Assembly (NCBI GenBank): GCA_900547465.1
Contig: URHJ01000009.1
Span: 1-40,923 of the forward strand
DNA length: 40,923 nucleotides
Direction of reading: 5' to 3'
Source: an uncultured Mycoplasmatota bacterium
Lineage (GTDB): Bacteria > Bacillota_I > Bacilli_A > RF39 > UBA660
Position numbers and translations under genes: made by a program
In this document: positions 40,687-40,923 of the stretch, piece after piece
Numbering within the stretch: position 1 is the first letter of the stretch
Layout of the letters: every line of letters begins with the position of its first letter
The notes under the pieces: generated by a model
Told to the model about the DNA's origin: nothing
Database searches by the model: none
Seen by the model: the letters and a program-made list of their open reading frames with translations, nothing else

Positions 40687-40715
40687 CTAAAAAAATCCCA
40701 TCTTAGGACCTTTTT
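40684..40715 (-). terminator. Probable terminator after the Rpn-type gene
   Basis: On the reverse strand an A-run, TCC...GGA and a run of seven T form an imperfect stem (two-base bulge). Placement right after the stop supports it. Confidence 0.5.
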
Positions 40716-40717
40716 AT

Positions 40718-40923
40718 TTATTTTAATGAATTTATTTCTTCTTCTGATAATCCAGTTGAACTAGCAATAATAGATATATCTACTTTATTTTTTAATAAAT
40801 TTTTAGCTATTTCAATATTTCTTTCACTTTTACCTTCAGTTCTTCCTTCTGCCTTTCCTTGTGATAGCCCATCTCTATATCCTTGATCTCTTAAGGCCCA
40901 CTCTTTATCGTATGCTTCTCCTA
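40718..40923 (-). CDS. C-terminal part of an Rpn/PD-(D/E)XK nuclease-transposase family protein (partial)
   Basis: The last 67 codons are visible; the gene continues beyond the window. The reading begins GEAYDKEWALRDQGYRDG, continues through repeated Gly-Lys/Gly-Arg steps (LSQGKAEGRTEGKSERN) and ends in a helix pair, IAKNLLKNKVDISIIASSTG then LSEEEINSLK. This tail is typical of the Rpn/PDDEXK_2 family of recombination-promoting nucleases, common in gut Firmicutes. The catalytic domain lies outside the window, so activity cannot be judged. It is a possible mobile or recombination-linked gene. Confidence 0.75.
   Translation of the reverse strand, partial: GEAYDKEWALRDQGYRDGLSQGKAEGRTEGKSERNIEIAKNLLKNKVDISIIASSTGLSEEEINSLK

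Noticed and set aside
1..40923. Mycoplasma genetic code (TGA as Trp)
   Set aside because: TGA ends several well-defined genes at tight overlaps (radical SAM, response regulator, rel/dtd), so TGA is a stop here.

Overview
This is a very AT-rich window (GC near 30% or lower by eye). Nearly all genes lie on the minus strand with strong GGAGG/AGGTGA-type ribosome binding sites. It looks like chromosome from a low-GC Firmicute of the Bacilli/Erysipelotrichia/uncultured 'Mollicutes-like' gut type. Three things support that: peptidoglycan synthesis is kept (murC), the sporulation pair spoIIGA-sigE is present, and a comN-secDF-rel-dtd block is syntenic with Bacillus. TGA is used as a stop (rel/dtd, response regulator, radical SAM gene), so this is the standard bacterial code and not the Mycoplasma code. 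The species cannot be named from sequence alone.

Layout. 1-2.9 kb: start of an unseen gene, a TasA/SipW-type surface protein, yebC and a small unknown protein. 2.9-6.6 kb: a two-gene operon of large single-pass membrane proteins with oppositely charged cytoplasmic tails. 6.7-7.7 kb: a divergent GH5 cellulase-like lipoprotein. 7.7-8.9 kb: PfkB sugar kinase and a small Smr-domain protein. 8.9-14.0 kb: a tightly packed cassette of a zinc-ribbon/LRR membrane protein, a radical SAM/SPASM enzyme, a 120-aa peptide with a Gly/Ser/poly-Asn tail, and a second zinc-ribbon membrane protein. This is the best candidate here for an undescribed system (possibly RiPP-like peptide modification). 14.2-15.2 kb: an HExxH protease with an unusual folded leader. 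15.4-18.1 kb: ppdK.

18.1-21.4 kb: sigE, spoIIGA, a small membrane protein, an MBL-fold hydrolase and a YitT-family protein. 21.5-23.6 kb: gltX flanked by tRNA-Glu(CTC) and tRNA-Gln(CTG). 23.6-26.4 kb: an unknown protein, an ABC exporter and tRNA-Met. 26.5-29.6 kb: a small plus-strand gene, a short-chain dehydrogenase and a two-component system. 29.8-31.2 kb: murC with a palindrome in its promoter. 31.3-33.4 kb: a cytoplasmic-looking LRR protein made of seven two-part 46-aa repeats, whose 3' end was altered by a 53-bp tandem duplication. 33.5-39.7 kb: the comN-secDF-rel-dtd-AI-2E transporter operon. 39.7-40.9 kb: a Xer recombinase and the C-terminus of an Rpn/PD-(D/E)XK nuclease-transposase protein.

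Most transcription units are short and end in clear intrinsic terminators, several of which contain the stop codon of the gene they close. Many promoters share an extended -10 element TGATATA(A/C/G/T)T, and a few have near-consensus TTGACA-17-TATAAT. No CRISPR array, rRNA or intact insertion sequence is visible. No gene-free stretch exceeds 300 bases once RNA genes are counted.
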